From Mycobacterium sp. JS623 (GTDB taxonomy: Bacteria; Actinomycetota; Actinomycetes; Mycobacteriales; Mycobacteriaceae): a DNA stretch of 64,000 nt. Below are positions 56,431-64,000 of the stretch, piece by piece. A model generated the notes under the pieces. That model saw only the letters and a program-made list of their open reading frames with translations, was not told the DNA's origin and did not search any database. The translations under genes were made by a program, and so were the position numbers. The stretch is from positions 62,001-126,000 of the forward strand of contig NC_019966.1 in the NCBI RefSeq assembly GCF_000328565.1. Direction: 5' to 3'. Numbering within the stretch: the first letter of the stretch is position 1; every line of letters starts with the position of its first letter.

Positions 56431-56820
56431 TTATTGCTTGCTGTATCCGGTCGGGCGCACGACAAGGATCACGCGGTCGGCCTTGTCCGCAGGCGGTTCC
56501 GTCAGCGGCCCGCTGTAGCGGTCGTTGAGCTGAAGGTAGAAGGCGCCGGTGGGATCGGGGACGATCTCCTCGACCACGCCGCGCACCTCCAGGTAGCGGT
56601 ACGGGTTATCGGGATCGCTGATCGACATCGCCACGTTCGGATTCGCCGTGACGTTGCGGTACTTCTGCCGTTTGGTGGTGTGGGTAAAGCGCAGCAACTC
56701 GCCGTCCCAGTCGAACCACATCGGGTTCACCTGCGCATTGCCGTCGGGCCGCGTCGTCGCCAAATGCCCGTAGAGCGGGCGTTCCAGCAGCGTTTCGTAC
56801 CCCGTCGGAATATCGACCAT
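56431..56820 (-). CDS. PPOX-class F420/FMN-dependent protein
   Basis: 129 residues of the split beta-barrel (pyridoxamine oxidase-like) fold: GHLATTRPDGNAQVNPMWFD, LRFTHTTKRQKYRNVTANPN, VAMSISDPDNPYRYLEVRG. This N-terminal pattern is typical of mycobacterial F420-dependent PPOX-class (FDOR-B) reductases. Substrate unknown. The 267 bases between its start and the next gene show no further gene. Confidence 0.88.
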   Translation of the reverse strand: MVDIPTGYETLLERPLYGHLATTRPDGNAQVNPMWFDWDGELLRFTHTTKRQKYRNVTANPNVAMSISDPDNPYRYLEVRGVVEEIVPDPTGAFYLQLNDRYSGPLTEPPADKADRVILVVRPTGYSKQ

Positions 56821-57087
56821 CAGATTCCTCTCTCGAATTGGCGCCGATCCACTACGAGCTCACAACTCGCCCTGGCGCGATTCGCATCCCCGCTCGATAT
56901 TTGTGGTGATCTTTAATTCCGCAGGCAAGCAGTAGGAAGTAACATTCCCCGCTTCGCTGCGATTGACACTGCAGGTCAGCGCCCTGGGCTGGGCGGTTGC
57001 ACAGGACCAGGCAGCTTCCTCGCCGAAGTAGCCGGTGCTTTCGCTGTGCGAGACTGGACGAAGTTTGTGTGTGACTGGAGGTGACGT

Positions 57088-58146
57088 ATGCGTACGCGGA
57101 TGAGCGGCAGACTGGCCACCGCGATGATCGCGGTTGGACTGGTTGGTGGACTGGCGTTGGGCAACCCATCTGCGCTGGCTGACCCCGACGTTCCGCCGCC
57201 GCCGGCGCCGATCGATCCGGCCGCAGCGCCCGTGCCGCCGCCCGATCCGTTCGCACCGCCGCCGCCCGCTGATCCGCTCGCAGTCCCGCCGCCGGCCGAT
57301 CCGGCCGCACCGCCCGCTCCGCCGCCGTTCGGGTTGCCGAACCCGTTCGCGCCTGCCGATCCGTTGGCCGCGCAGCCCGCTGTGATCCCCGAGGGCACGC
57401 CCGCGGGCCAGAACCCGACGCCGTACACCGGCCCGCCGGTGTTCGCCCCGCCGACGTTCAACCCGACAAACGGCGCCAAGGCCGGAGCTGCCAAGCCGAT
57501 CTACATCAACTTCGCGCGGCCGATCGCCGACCGCGCGATGGCCGAGCAGGCCATCCACATCTCGTCGGTTCCGCCGGTGCCTGGGCGGTTCTACTGGACC
57601 AGCGACACGCAGGTGCGCTGGCGGCCGCAGAACTTCTGGCCGGCAGGCACCGTCGTCAACATCGACGCGAGCGGCACCAAGTCGAGCTTCACCGTTCCCG
57701 AGCAACTGGTGGCCACCGTGGATGACGCGACCCATCAGATGACGGTCGTGCGGAACGGGAAGGTCGAGAGGACCATCCCGGTGTCGATGGGTATGTCGGC
57801 TGGCGGGCATACGACCCCGAACGGCACCTACTACGTGCTCGAGAAGTTCCCCCACATCGTGATGGACTCCTCGACTTATGGCGTGCCCGTGAATTCGGCC
57901 AACGGCTACAAGGTCGACGTGGATCTCGCCGTTCGGATCGACAACAGCGGCAACTTTGTGCACAGCGCACCGTGGTCGGTGGCCGACCAGGGCAAGCGCA
58001 ACGTCAGCCACGGCTGCATCAACATCAGCCCCGAGAACGCGAAGTGGTTCTATGACAACTTCGGCAGCGGCGATCCGATCGTGATCAAGAACTCGAAGGG
58101 CCTCTACAACCAGCCAGACGGCGCGTCCGACTGGCAGATGTTCTAG
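57088..58146 (+). CDS. L,D-transpeptidase with proline-rich linker (Rv0192-like)
   Basis: 352 residues; GGAGGTGA Shine-Dalgarno. Signal peptide ([20 protein letters not shown]) followed by ~75 residues dominated by Pro, Ala and Asp repeats ([20 protein letters not shown]), then a bacterial Ig-like region ([18 protein letters not shown]) and the YkuD catalytic domain with His308 and Cys310 in [10 protein letters not shown]. It makes 3-3 cross-links in peptidoglycan or anchors proteins to it. By position it corresponds to Rv0192, one of five M. tuberculosis L,D-transpeptidases. Confidence 0.93.
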   Translation: MRTRMSGRLATAMIAVGLVGGLALGNPSALADPDVPPPPAPIDPAAAPVPPPDPFAPPPPADPLAVPPPADPAAPPAPPPFGLPNPFAPADPLAAQPAVIPEGTPAGQNPTPYTGPPVFAPPTFNPTNGAKAGAAKPIYINFARPIADRAMAEQAIHISSVPPVPGRFYWTSDTQVRWRPQNFWPAGTVVNIDASGTKSSFTVPEQLVATVDDATHQMTVVRNGKVERTIPVSMGMSAGGHTTPNGTYYVLEKFPHIVMDSSTYGVPVNSANGYKVDVDLAVRIDNSGNFVHSAPWSVADQGKRNVSHGCINISPENAKWFYDNFGSGDPIVIKNSKGLYNQPDGASDWQMF

Positions 58147-58214
58147 ATCGCCTACCGCACCGACGGCGCCGCTCTTGACCTCCTGCTACGCAGGTGGCGT
58201 CTCGAGTATCGCCT

Positions 58215-60191
58215 TTAGCTCCAGATGCGAACGCGCCGTTGTGGTTCCAGGAACAGCTCGTCGGACTCGCTGACGTCGAACGCGTCATAGAAGGCGTCCA
58301 TGTTGCGGATCACGCCGTTGCACCGGAATTCCGGCGGCGAGTGCGGGTCGATCGCCAGCCGCCGAATTGCCTCGGCATCCCGGGATTTGGTGCGCCACAC
58401 CTGTGCCCAGCCGAAGAACACCCGCTGCTCGCCAGTCAGGCCGTCGATCACCGGCGCGTCCTTGCCCTTCAGTGACAGCCGGTAGGCCAGCAGTGCGATC
58501 GACAGCCCGCCGAGGTCGCCGATGTTCTCGCCGACGGTGAAGGCGCCGTTAACGTGGTGGCCGTCGCTCAGCTGCCGGGGGGTGTACTCCTCGTACTGTT
58601 CGATCAACGCCTTTGTGCGGGCGCCGAATTCGGTCCGGTCCTCATCGGTCCACCAGTCAACCAGGTTGCCGTCGCCGTCGTACTTGGCGCCCTGGTCGTC
58701 GAACCCATGCCCGATCTCGTGTCCGATCACAGCGCCGATACCGCCGTAGTTGGCGGCGTCGTCAGCGTCGGCGTCGAAGAACGGTGGCTGCAGAATCGCT
58801 GCGGGGAAGACGATCTCGTTCATGCCGGGGTTGTAATAGGCGTTGACGGTCTGCGGTGTCATGAACCACTCGCCGCGGTCCACCGGCCCGCCGAGCTTGG
58901 CCAGCTCGCGATCCGACTCGATCTCGTGGCCACGCCGGTAGTTGCCGTACAGGTCGTCGCGCTCGATGACCAGCTTCGAGTAGTCCCGCCACTTGGCGGG
59001 GTAGCCGATCTTCGGAGTGAACTTGTCTAGTTTGGCCAGTGCCTTCTGCCGGGTGGCCGGGGTCATCCATTCGAGGTCGTTGATGCTGACGCGGTAGGCT
59101 TCGCGCAGGTTGGCCACCAGTTCGTCCATCCGCGCCTTGGCATCCGGCGGGAAATGACGCTCGACGTACAGCTTGCCGACGGCGTCGCCCATGAGGCCTT
59201 CCACCACCGACACCGCGCGCTTCCACCGATCGCGGATCTCCTCGGTGCCGCTCAACAGGCGGCCGTAGAACGAGAAGTCCTCCGCCACCAAATCGTCGGT
59301 GAGCAGCGAGGCGCGGGCGTGGATCAGCCGCCAGCGCGCCCAGTTCTTCCAGTCCTCCAGGTCTTCGCCTGACCACGCCGCAGCGAACGCGGTGAGGTAA
59401 TCAGGCTGGCGCACAACGACTTCCGCAACAGCATCCGGAGTTGTGCCCAAGGCGCGAACCCAGCCCGCCCAGTCGAAGCCGGGCGCCTCGGCAGGCAGGT
59501 CGGCGAACGTGCGCAGGTTGTAGGTCAGGTCGGCGTCGCGGCGCTTGACCACATCCCAATGCGCGGCGGCCAGCTTGGTCTCGAGCGCCACAATGCGTGC
59601 GGCGGTCTCGGAGTGGTCGCCGCCGTACACGAGCGTGAACATCGCCGCGATGTGCTGTGGGTATGCAGCGAGGATCTCGGCGTGCTGCTCGGCGCGGTAG
59701 TACGACTCGTCGGGTAGGCCGAGCCCGGACTGGTTGAGGTGAAGGAGGTAGCGCGTCGAGTCCTTGGAGTCGGTGTCGACGTAGACGCCGGTACCGCCAC
59801 CTACGCCGCTGCGCTGCAACGCGCCCAACACCGCCGCCAATCCCTCGGGGGTCTCGGCGGCGTCGATGGCGGCCAGCTCGTCGAGCAGCGGCTGCATACC
59901 GCGCTCGGCCACCGTCTGCTCGTCCATGAAGCTCGCATACAGATCGCCGATACGCTGCTCGTCGGTGCCCTGCGCCGCGCCCGACGCGGCCGCGTCGGTG
60001 ATGATGTCGCGGACCTGCTCCTCGGCGCGGTCGTAGAGCGAGCGGAATGCACCGTCGGTCGCGCGGTCGGCCGGGATCTTGTACTCGGCCAACCAGCGAC
60101 CGTTGACATGGCCGAACAGATCGTCTTGAGGGCGCGCATCGGAGTCGACGTGGCTGAGGTCGATACCGGAGCGAATGGCTTCTACCGTCAC
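58215..60191 (-). CDS. zmp1: Zinc metalloprotease Zmp1 (M13/neprilysin family)
   Basis: 658 residues from the GTG at 60191 (the open frame continues 16 codons). Substrate-binding NAYYNPGMNEIVFPAAILQP; zinc site HEIGH at residues 491-495 (VIGHEIGHGFDDQGAKYDGD), third ligand Glu in GENIGDLGGL, and CRC-like end FRCNGVIRN. No signal peptide or membrane anchor, as in M. tuberculosis Zmp1 (Rv0198c), to which it is very similar. Converges on the L,D-transpeptidase gene 68 bases away. Confidence 0.96.
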   Translation of the reverse strand: MTVEAIRSGIDLSHVDSDARPQDDLFGHVNGRWLAEYKIPADRATDGAFRSLYDRAEEQVRDIITDAAASGAAQGTDEQRIGDLYASFMDEQTVAERGMQPLLDELAAIDAAETPEGLAAVLGALQRSGVGGGTGVYVDTDSKDSTRYLLHLNQSGLGLPDESYYRAEQHAEILAAYPQHIAAMFTLVYGGDHSETAARIVALETKLAAAHWDVVKRRDADLTYNLRTFADLPAEAPGFDWAGWVRALGTTPDAVAEVVVRQPDYLTAFAAAWSGEDLEDWKNWARWRLIHARASLLTDDLVAEDFSFYGRLLSGTEEIRDRWKRAVSVVEGLMGDAVGKLYVERHFPPDAKARMDELVANLREAYRVSINDLEWMTPATRQKALAKLDKFTPKIGYPAKWRDYSKLVIERDDLYGNYRRGHEIESDRELAKLGGPVDRGEWFMTPQTVNAYYNPGMNEIVFPAAILQPPFFDADADDAANYGGIGAVIGHEIGHGFDDQGAKYDGDGNLVDWWTDEDRTEFGARTKALIEQYEEYTPRQLSDGHHVNGAFTVGENIGDLGGLSIALLAYRLSLKGKDAPVIDGLTGEQRVFFGWAQVWRTKSRDAEAIRRLAIDPHSPPEFRCNGVIRNMDAFYDAFDVSESDELFLEPQRRVRIWS

Positions 60192-60324
60192 CCCAACATC
60201 CTTCCAGAAGCTCGCGAGTGCACTGTTCGCCGCGTGCACACCGACTCTTTTTTGAAAGCAAGCACGTCGGTTGATCGATGGCTGCCCGTTGACTTCGTAA
60301 ATTCCTTGTTCAGGAGATTTTCAG

Positions 60325-60387
60325 TTGTGCTGCGGCGGCGTCACCGGCGGAACCGGCAACGCCGGAACCGCGGGCAATCCGGGCTGA
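60325..60387 (+). CDS. Possible 20-codon Cys-Cys leader peptide upstream of omamA
   Basis: AGGAG (60312-60316) is followed 8 bases later by TTG, giving MCCGGVTGGTGNAGTAGNPG, which stops 28 bases before omamA. A competing GTG at 60327 in another frame gives a 25-residue Arg-rich peptide with the same Shine-Dalgarno. Only the AGGAG suggests translation; the 223-base gap holds no other gene. Confidence 0.25.
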   Translation: MCCGGVTGGTGNAGTAGNPG

Positions 60388-60414
60388 CTTTGGCCGCCGG
60401 GTAGCCTCTCGCCT

Positions 60415-61008
60415 GTGCCCGACGAGCAGAGCCAGGACCTCACCGACGACGGCCCCGTCTTCAGCGGCTACGGCATCGGTTCCGCTGTGGTCGGGCTGGT
60501 GGCCGTCGCAGCCGTCGTCCTCGGCGTCCTGATCTGGACCCAGCACCGCAGCGATGTCGGCGAACTCCACTACCGCGCCCGCATCATGCAGGCCGCCGCC
60601 GACTGGACCAGCGTGCTGATCAACATGAACAAGGACAGCGTCGACTCGGACCTGAACAAACTGCACGAGGGCACTGTCGGTCAGCTCAACGCGGACTTCG
60701 ATTCCACCGTCGAGCCGTACCGCGCGCTGGTGCAGAAGCTGCAAGCGAAGACCACCGGTCAGGTCGACTCGGTGGCCGTAGAGTCGATTCACCACGCGCC
60801 GCCCAGTGCGAACGGCGCCCCGCCACCCCAGCAGCAGCCCGAACTATCGGGTGCCGCGTCACGCACCGACACCGTGATGGTGGTGGCGACGTCGATCAGC
60901 CAGAACGCAGGCACCGACAAGCCGCAGACCGTGCGCTGGAATCTGCGCCTCGACGTCTCCGACGTGGACGGCAAGCTGCTGATCTCGCGGCTGGAGCCAA
61001 TCCGATGA
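60415..61008 (+). CDS. omamA: Orphan Mce-associated membrane protein OmamA (Rv0199-like)
   Basis: 197 residues, GTG start. Short cytoplasmic N terminus, one membrane helix (IGSAVVGLVAVAAVVLGVLI) and a SnoaL-like extracytoplasmic domain with the Mam pattern (DLNKLHEGTVGQLNADFDST; ending DGKLLISRLEPI). In M. tuberculosis Rv0199 (OmamA) lies outside the mce operons but stabilises Mce1 and Mce4 transporters. Here it is only 24 kb from mce1. ATGA overlap with omamB. Confidence 0.9.
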   Translation: MPDEQSQDLTDDGPVFSGYGIGSAVVGLVAVAAVVLGVLIWTQHRSDVGELHYRARIMQAAADWTSVLINMNKDSVDSDLNKLHEGTVGQLNADFDSTVEPYRALVQKLQAKTTGQVDSVAVESIHHAPPSANGAPPPQQQPELSGAASRTDTVMVVATSISQNAGTDKPQTVRWNLRLDVSDVDGKLLISRLEPIR

Positions 61009-61694
61009 GAAACCTGTTGCGGGTCTTGGCTTTCGACGTGTTGGCGCCCATAGCCGCGGTCACCGCGCTCGTCTACATCGGCATCGCGTTGGCCTGGCCG
61101 CTGTGGTGGGTGTCGGTGTGTTCGGTGCTGTGCCTGCTGATCGTCGAGGCCGTCGTCGTCAACGTCGTTCTCGCGCGCCGCGATTCGGTCACCCTCGGCA
61201 CCGACGACGACGGCCCCGGACTGCGACTCGCAGTCGTCGCCGTCGCGACCGCCGCGTTGGCGGCCGGCGTGATCATCGGCTACGTCAGGTGGACGGTGCC
61301 CGACCGCACCCTCAACAGTGACACCGCCGAGGTGGTCGGCATCGCCAGCGGCGTCTCGGAGGCTTCGGCCACGTTCACGCCGCAAAGCCCGAACGCATCG
61401 ATGGACCGGGTTACGGCCATGATGACGGCGAAGAGCGCAGAGGTGTTCAAGCGTGAATTCGCCGATGTGGCAAAGGATTTGACAAGCAGAAACATCTCGG
61501 CCCAGGCCAGCACGGCTTCGGCGGGCATCGAGGCGATCGGGCCAGACGCCGCCAGCGTCGCGGTGATCATGCGTGCGACGCAGAGCTCGCCGGGCAAGCC
61601 GACGGACACTGCAGTCCTCGCCCTTCGCGTCCAACTGTCGAAGTCCAACGGGCGCTGGATGGTCGACGACGTATCGCCGATCCACTCGCGCTAG
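61005..61694 (+). CDS. omamB: Orphan Mce-associated membrane protein OmamB (Rv0200-like)
   Basis: 229 residues. Three hydrophobic helices in the first ~105 residues (LAPIAAVTALVYIGIALAWP, then SVCSVLCLLIVEAVVVNVVL and a third) precede a Mam-type domain ending in GRWMVDDVSPIHSR. Pairs with OmamA by ATGA overlap. Its stop overlaps the convergent CoA-binding protein gene by 4 bases. Confidence 0.88.
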   Translation: MRNLLRVLAFDVLAPIAAVTALVYIGIALAWPLWWVSVCSVLCLLIVEAVVVNVVLARRDSVTLGTDDDGPGLRLAVVAVATAALAAGVIIGYVRWTVPDRTLNSDTAEVVGIASGVSEASATFTPQSPNASMDRVTAMMTAKSAEVFKREFADVAKDLTSRNISAQASTASAGIEAIGPDAASVAVIMRATQSSPGKPTDTAVLALRVQLSKSNGRWMVDDVSPIHSR

Positions 61695-62098
61695 CGCAGC
61701 AGACGGGCGTGGTCGACCTTCAGGCAGCGATCCATCACCACTTGCAGTCCCGCCGCCTCACCATCGTGGGCCACCTCGTCATGCCACAACCCGAGCTGTA
61801 GCCACAGCACCTTCGCCCCCACCTTGATGGTGTCTGCGAGCACGCCGGGCAGATACTCGTGGCGCCGGAACACATCGACGAGATCGGGCACCACGGGCAA
61901 GTCGGCCAGGGATGGGTACACCGGTGTGCCCTCGATTTCGTCGATCGTCGGATTGACCAGATACAGCTCGTAGTTGCTCGCCGACTTCAGGTAGCTCCAC
62001 ACGTCATGGCTGGCCCGCATGGGATTGGCCGACGCGCCGACGATCGCGACCGTGCGCGTGTCGCGCAGGATCTGTTCGATGTCCGGCGCGTGCGACAT
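61691..62098 (-). CDS. CoA-binding domain protein (YccU-like)
   Basis: 135 residues with a Rossmann-type CoA_binding_2 domain: VAIVGASANPMRASHDVWSY, LVNPTIDEIEGTPVYPSLAD, VDVFRRHEYLPG, LWLQLGLWHDEVA. Single-domain members bind CoA but have no proven reaction. Two bases follow the stop of the preceding minus-strand gene. Confidence 0.9.
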   Translation of the reverse strand: MSHAPDIEQILRDTRTVAIVGASANPMRASHDVWSYLKSASNYELYLVNPTIDEIEGTPVYPSLADLPVVPDLVDVFRRHEYLPGVLADTIKVGAKVLWLQLGLWHDEVAHDGEAAGLQVVMDRCLKVDHARLLR

Positions 62099-62100
62099 GG

Positions 62101-62622
62101 TCAGTGGCGTTGATCCCGAATCTTGGCGAACCGGTCGGACAGCCGGCGCATCCGGATCATCAGTGAGGCAGGCGGACTCGTCGTTCCTTCGAGATATGCT
62201 TTGAAATCCTCGCCGGGCACGCCAATGCGCGAGGCGAACTCGTTAGGGCCCAGACCCGATCGCTCCAGCAATGCCTGCACATGGCGGCCGACTTCGGCGC
62301 GCTCGTTGGCCTCGAGATGCTCGCGGGTGCGGATCAGCACCTCCGACAGCGCCTTCGAAACCCCGTACGGCCGTGCGGTTTCCAGTACTTCCTCGACCTG
62401 GCGCGCGGTCCTGCCGTACGGATCACGTTTGATCGCGACGACGATGCGCTGCCATACCGTCAAGTCATCGGTCTCCAGCGCCGCGCGAATCGCGGAGGTC
62501 GGCCAGAACTCGACGGGCCGATCGTCGATCGCCGGCTTGCGGGCATTCCTCGGCGCAGGGGCTCGCGTCGGGCCGGCGACTGCATCGCGGTGCGCGTCCC
62601 GAATGTCGGGTGCCAACGTCAC
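62101..62622 (-). CDS. Conserved HTH-like protein (probably Rv0201c counterpart)
   Basis: 173 residues. The C-terminal ~55 residues (LLERSGLGPNEFASRIGVPG, then DFKAYLEGTTSPPASLMIRM) read like a Cro/C1-type helix-turn-helix; the middle is helical and Arg-rich (VVAIKRDPYGRTARQVEEVL). Position between omamAB and mmpL11 matches Rv0201c. ATGA-type overlap of 4 bases with mmpL11 suggests cotranscription, so it could regulate or report on that lipid exporter; this is inference. Confidence 0.8.
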   Translation of the reverse strand: MTLAPDIRDAHRDAVAGPTRAPAPRNARKPAIDDRPVEFWPTSAIRAALETDDLTVWQRIVVAIKRDPYGRTARQVEEVLETARPYGVSKALSEVLIRTREHLEANERAEVGRHVQALLERSGLGPNEFASRIGVPGEDFKAYLEGTTSPPASLMIRMRRLSDRFAKIRDQRH

Positions 62623-64000
62623 CTCGCCTCCTCAAGCATCGCTACCGCCACCGACAGGCAGCGCTCTCTGACCTTGGCCCAATCAGCCTCCGCCTCCGGG
62701 CCCGACATCCTGGTGTCGTGCTCGTCCGACGGTTGCGGATCGGCCAGGCGGCGTACCAACTGGGTGGCGACCCATTGTTTTCTCGAGCGGTCTCCACAGT
62801 AGTACCGGTCCATTGACGCGAGCACCACAGCGGCAGTGTGAGTCTCCATGGAGTCGACCAATTCGGCAAACTCGGCAAAATCCCTGGTCGTGTTTCGGCA
62901 CATGACCAGGTAGCTCTTCAGCCGCAGCGTCTCCGCGCCGGTCGGAACCTGCAGCCGGTCACCCGTCGGCAGTTGCACGTTGGTGGTCTCCACCGGGCTG
63001 CTCCGCGCCACCGGCGCGCGCTCGGAGTCGGCCTCGGTCTCCAGCGCATCCAGGGCCACCGACAGCCTGCCCCGCCAGATGGTCACCGGATGCATCTCGG
63101 TCGGGCTGTGCGGCCCGGGCTTTCCGTTCTTCTTCACACCGTTCCCGTTCGTCGCGCCGTTGCGGGGTGCGCCACCGTTGACAATCGCAGGCATCGGCTG
63201 CGTGACGGGAGCGACGCCGAGCGCGAGTGGGTCGGCGACGGTAATCGTATCGGGCGCAAGGCTTTTCAGTCTGGCCGCAGACTTGACCACCATGCGAAGA
63301 TCCGAGCCGGTCGGCCCTAGCGACGAGATGTCGTCGGGGATGATGACCAGGTCGGGCAGGTCGACCTTCGGGATCGGCTTCTCGAAGTCCACCGACGGCA
63401 GGATGCGCGCCAGCCAGCGCGGCAGCCACCAGTTCCATTCGTCGAACATCGCCATCAGCGCAGGCACCAGTACGAGCCGGACCACCGTGGCGTCGACTGC
63501 GATCGCGACCGCACAGGCGACACCCAGCTGCGCGACCAGCGGCATGCCCGCGAACGCGAAGCCGATGAACACCGCGATCATGATCAGTGCGGCGCTGGTG
63601 ATCGTGCGTGCGCTGGTGCTCACCCCGTACGCGACGGCGTCGCGAGTGTTCTTGGTCTGCAGGAAGCGCTCGCGGATGCGGGTCAGCAGGAAGATCTCGT
63701 AGTCCATCGACAGGCCGAACGTCATGGCCAGCACCAGCGGCGGAATCGTGCTGTCCAGCGACGAGATCGGCTTGAAGCCCAGATCTTCCAGCCAGCCCCA
63801 CTGGAAGACGGCTACCAGGCTGCCGTAGGCGGCGGCCACCGACAGCACCGTCATCAGGACGCCCTTGAACGCCAGGAACACCGAGCGGATCGAGATCAGC
63901 AGCATCACGAACGCGATCAGCGCAACGAACCCGAACACCATCGGCTGCGTCTTCGACACCCGATCGTCGAAGTCCTTGATCAGCGCTGTCGGCCCGCCAA
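62619..64000 (-). CDS. mmpL11: MmpL-family lipid exporter, MmpL11-like, N-terminal part outside window
   Basis: The reading frame is open to the right edge, so about 460 C-terminal residues are seen. They comprise the second RND membrane block (helices in MVFGFVALIAFVMLLIS, VLMTVLSVAAAYGSLVAVFQ, the proton-relay helix with SMDYEIFLLTRIRERFL, and GVACAVAIAVDATVVRLVLV) and a ~220-residue cytoplasmic tail. Last gene of the Rv0202c-Rv0201c order, supporting MmpL11, which exports long-chain wax esters and mycolate diglycerides in mycobacteria. Confidence 0.9.
   Translation of the reverse strand, partial: GGPTALIKDFDDRVSKTQPMVFGFVALIAFVMLLISIRSVFLAFKGVLMTVLSVAAAYGSLVAVFQWGWLEDLGFKPISSLDSTIPPLVLAMTFGLSMDYEIFLLTRIRERFLQTKNTRDAVAYGVSTSARTITSAALIMIAVFIGFAFAGMPLVAQLGVACAVAIAVDATVVRLVLVPALMAMFDEWNWWLPRWLARILPSVDFEKPIPKVDLPDLVIIPDDISSLGPTGSDLRMVVKSAARLKSLAPDTITVADPLALGVAPVTQPMPAIVNGGAPRNGATNGNGVKKNGKPGPHSPTEMHPVTIWRGRLSVALDALETEADSERAPVARSSPVETTNVQLPTGDRLQVPTGAETLRLKSYLVMCRNTTRDFAEFAELVDSMETHTAAVVLASMDRYYCGDRSRKQWVATQLVRRLADPQPSDEHDTRMSGPEAEADWAKVRERCLSVAVAMLEEAR

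Noticed and set aside
58182..58194. Hairpin CCTGC-TAC-GCAGG between the L,D-transpeptidase and zmp1 as a terminator
   Set aside because: Five base pairs with a three-base loop is too weak to call; it may be chance in GC-rich DNA.

Overview
The window is high-GC actinobacterial DNA and almost certainly comes from a non-tuberculous, probably fast-growing mycobacterium (Mycolicibacterium type). From about 8 kb onward the gene order follows the Mycobacterium tuberculosis stretch Rv0155-Rv0202c: pnt genes, TetR, adhE1, a thioesterase, TB18.5, mce1R, fadD5, the full mce1 operon with mam1A-D, pirin, sigG, monoglyceride lipase, Rv0184/0185/0187, ilvD, ricR, an L,D-transpeptidase, zmp1, omamA/omamB and mmpL11. 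Blocks specific to this lineage are interspersed. No tRNA, rRNA, insertion sequence, prophage or CRISPR array was seen.

Layout. 1-6.5 kb: the end of an NTF2-like protein, a methyltransferase/histidine-kinase pair, two tandem tiny secreted proteins with matching terminator hairpins, a NarL-type response regulator followed by a decayed kinase pseudogene (frameshift plus stop codon), and a cytochrome P450. 6.8-10.9 kb: an acyl-CoA dehydrogenase and proton-translocating transhydrogenase pntAB. 11-14 kb: a long palindrome, then a taurine/sulfonate ABC importer (tauCAB). 14-20.8 kb: TetR, FAD monooxygenase, large FadE-type dehydrogenase, MscS channel, zinc alcohol dehydrogenase, thioesterase and SRPBCC protein.

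20.8-36.4 kb: the mce1 locus. It holds the divergent repressor mce1R, fadD5, the permeases yrbE1A/B, the six Mce proteins and four Mce-associated membrane proteins, mostly joined by ATGA-type overlaps. Together they encode a cell-envelope lipid (fatty/mycolic acid) importer. Between fadD5 and yrbE1A lies a strong two-part RNA hairpin, followed by a 20-codon leader ORF with a near-perfect Shine-Dalgarno that overlaps the yrbE1A start. I consider this the most interesting unannotated structure in the window. Two orphan Mce-associated proteins (omamA/B) lie at 60-62 kb.

36.4-64 kb: a YoaK-like membrane protein, SDR and fructosamine kinase; a secreted phosphodiester glycosidase; a GlsB-like protein; a PQQ-type dehydrogenase lipoprotein; pirin and a divergent MarR regulator with its start codon inside a perfect palindrome; an NDMA-type alcohol dehydrogenase behind a KstR-like box; sigG; a lipase; a lipoprotein of the hydrolase fold lacking the nucleophilic serine; housekeeping enzymes; a copper-responsive DUF305-ricR operon with its own palindromic operator; glnK-amtB; and an envelope group (L,D-transpeptidase, zmp1, omamAB, mmpL11, cut by the window edge).
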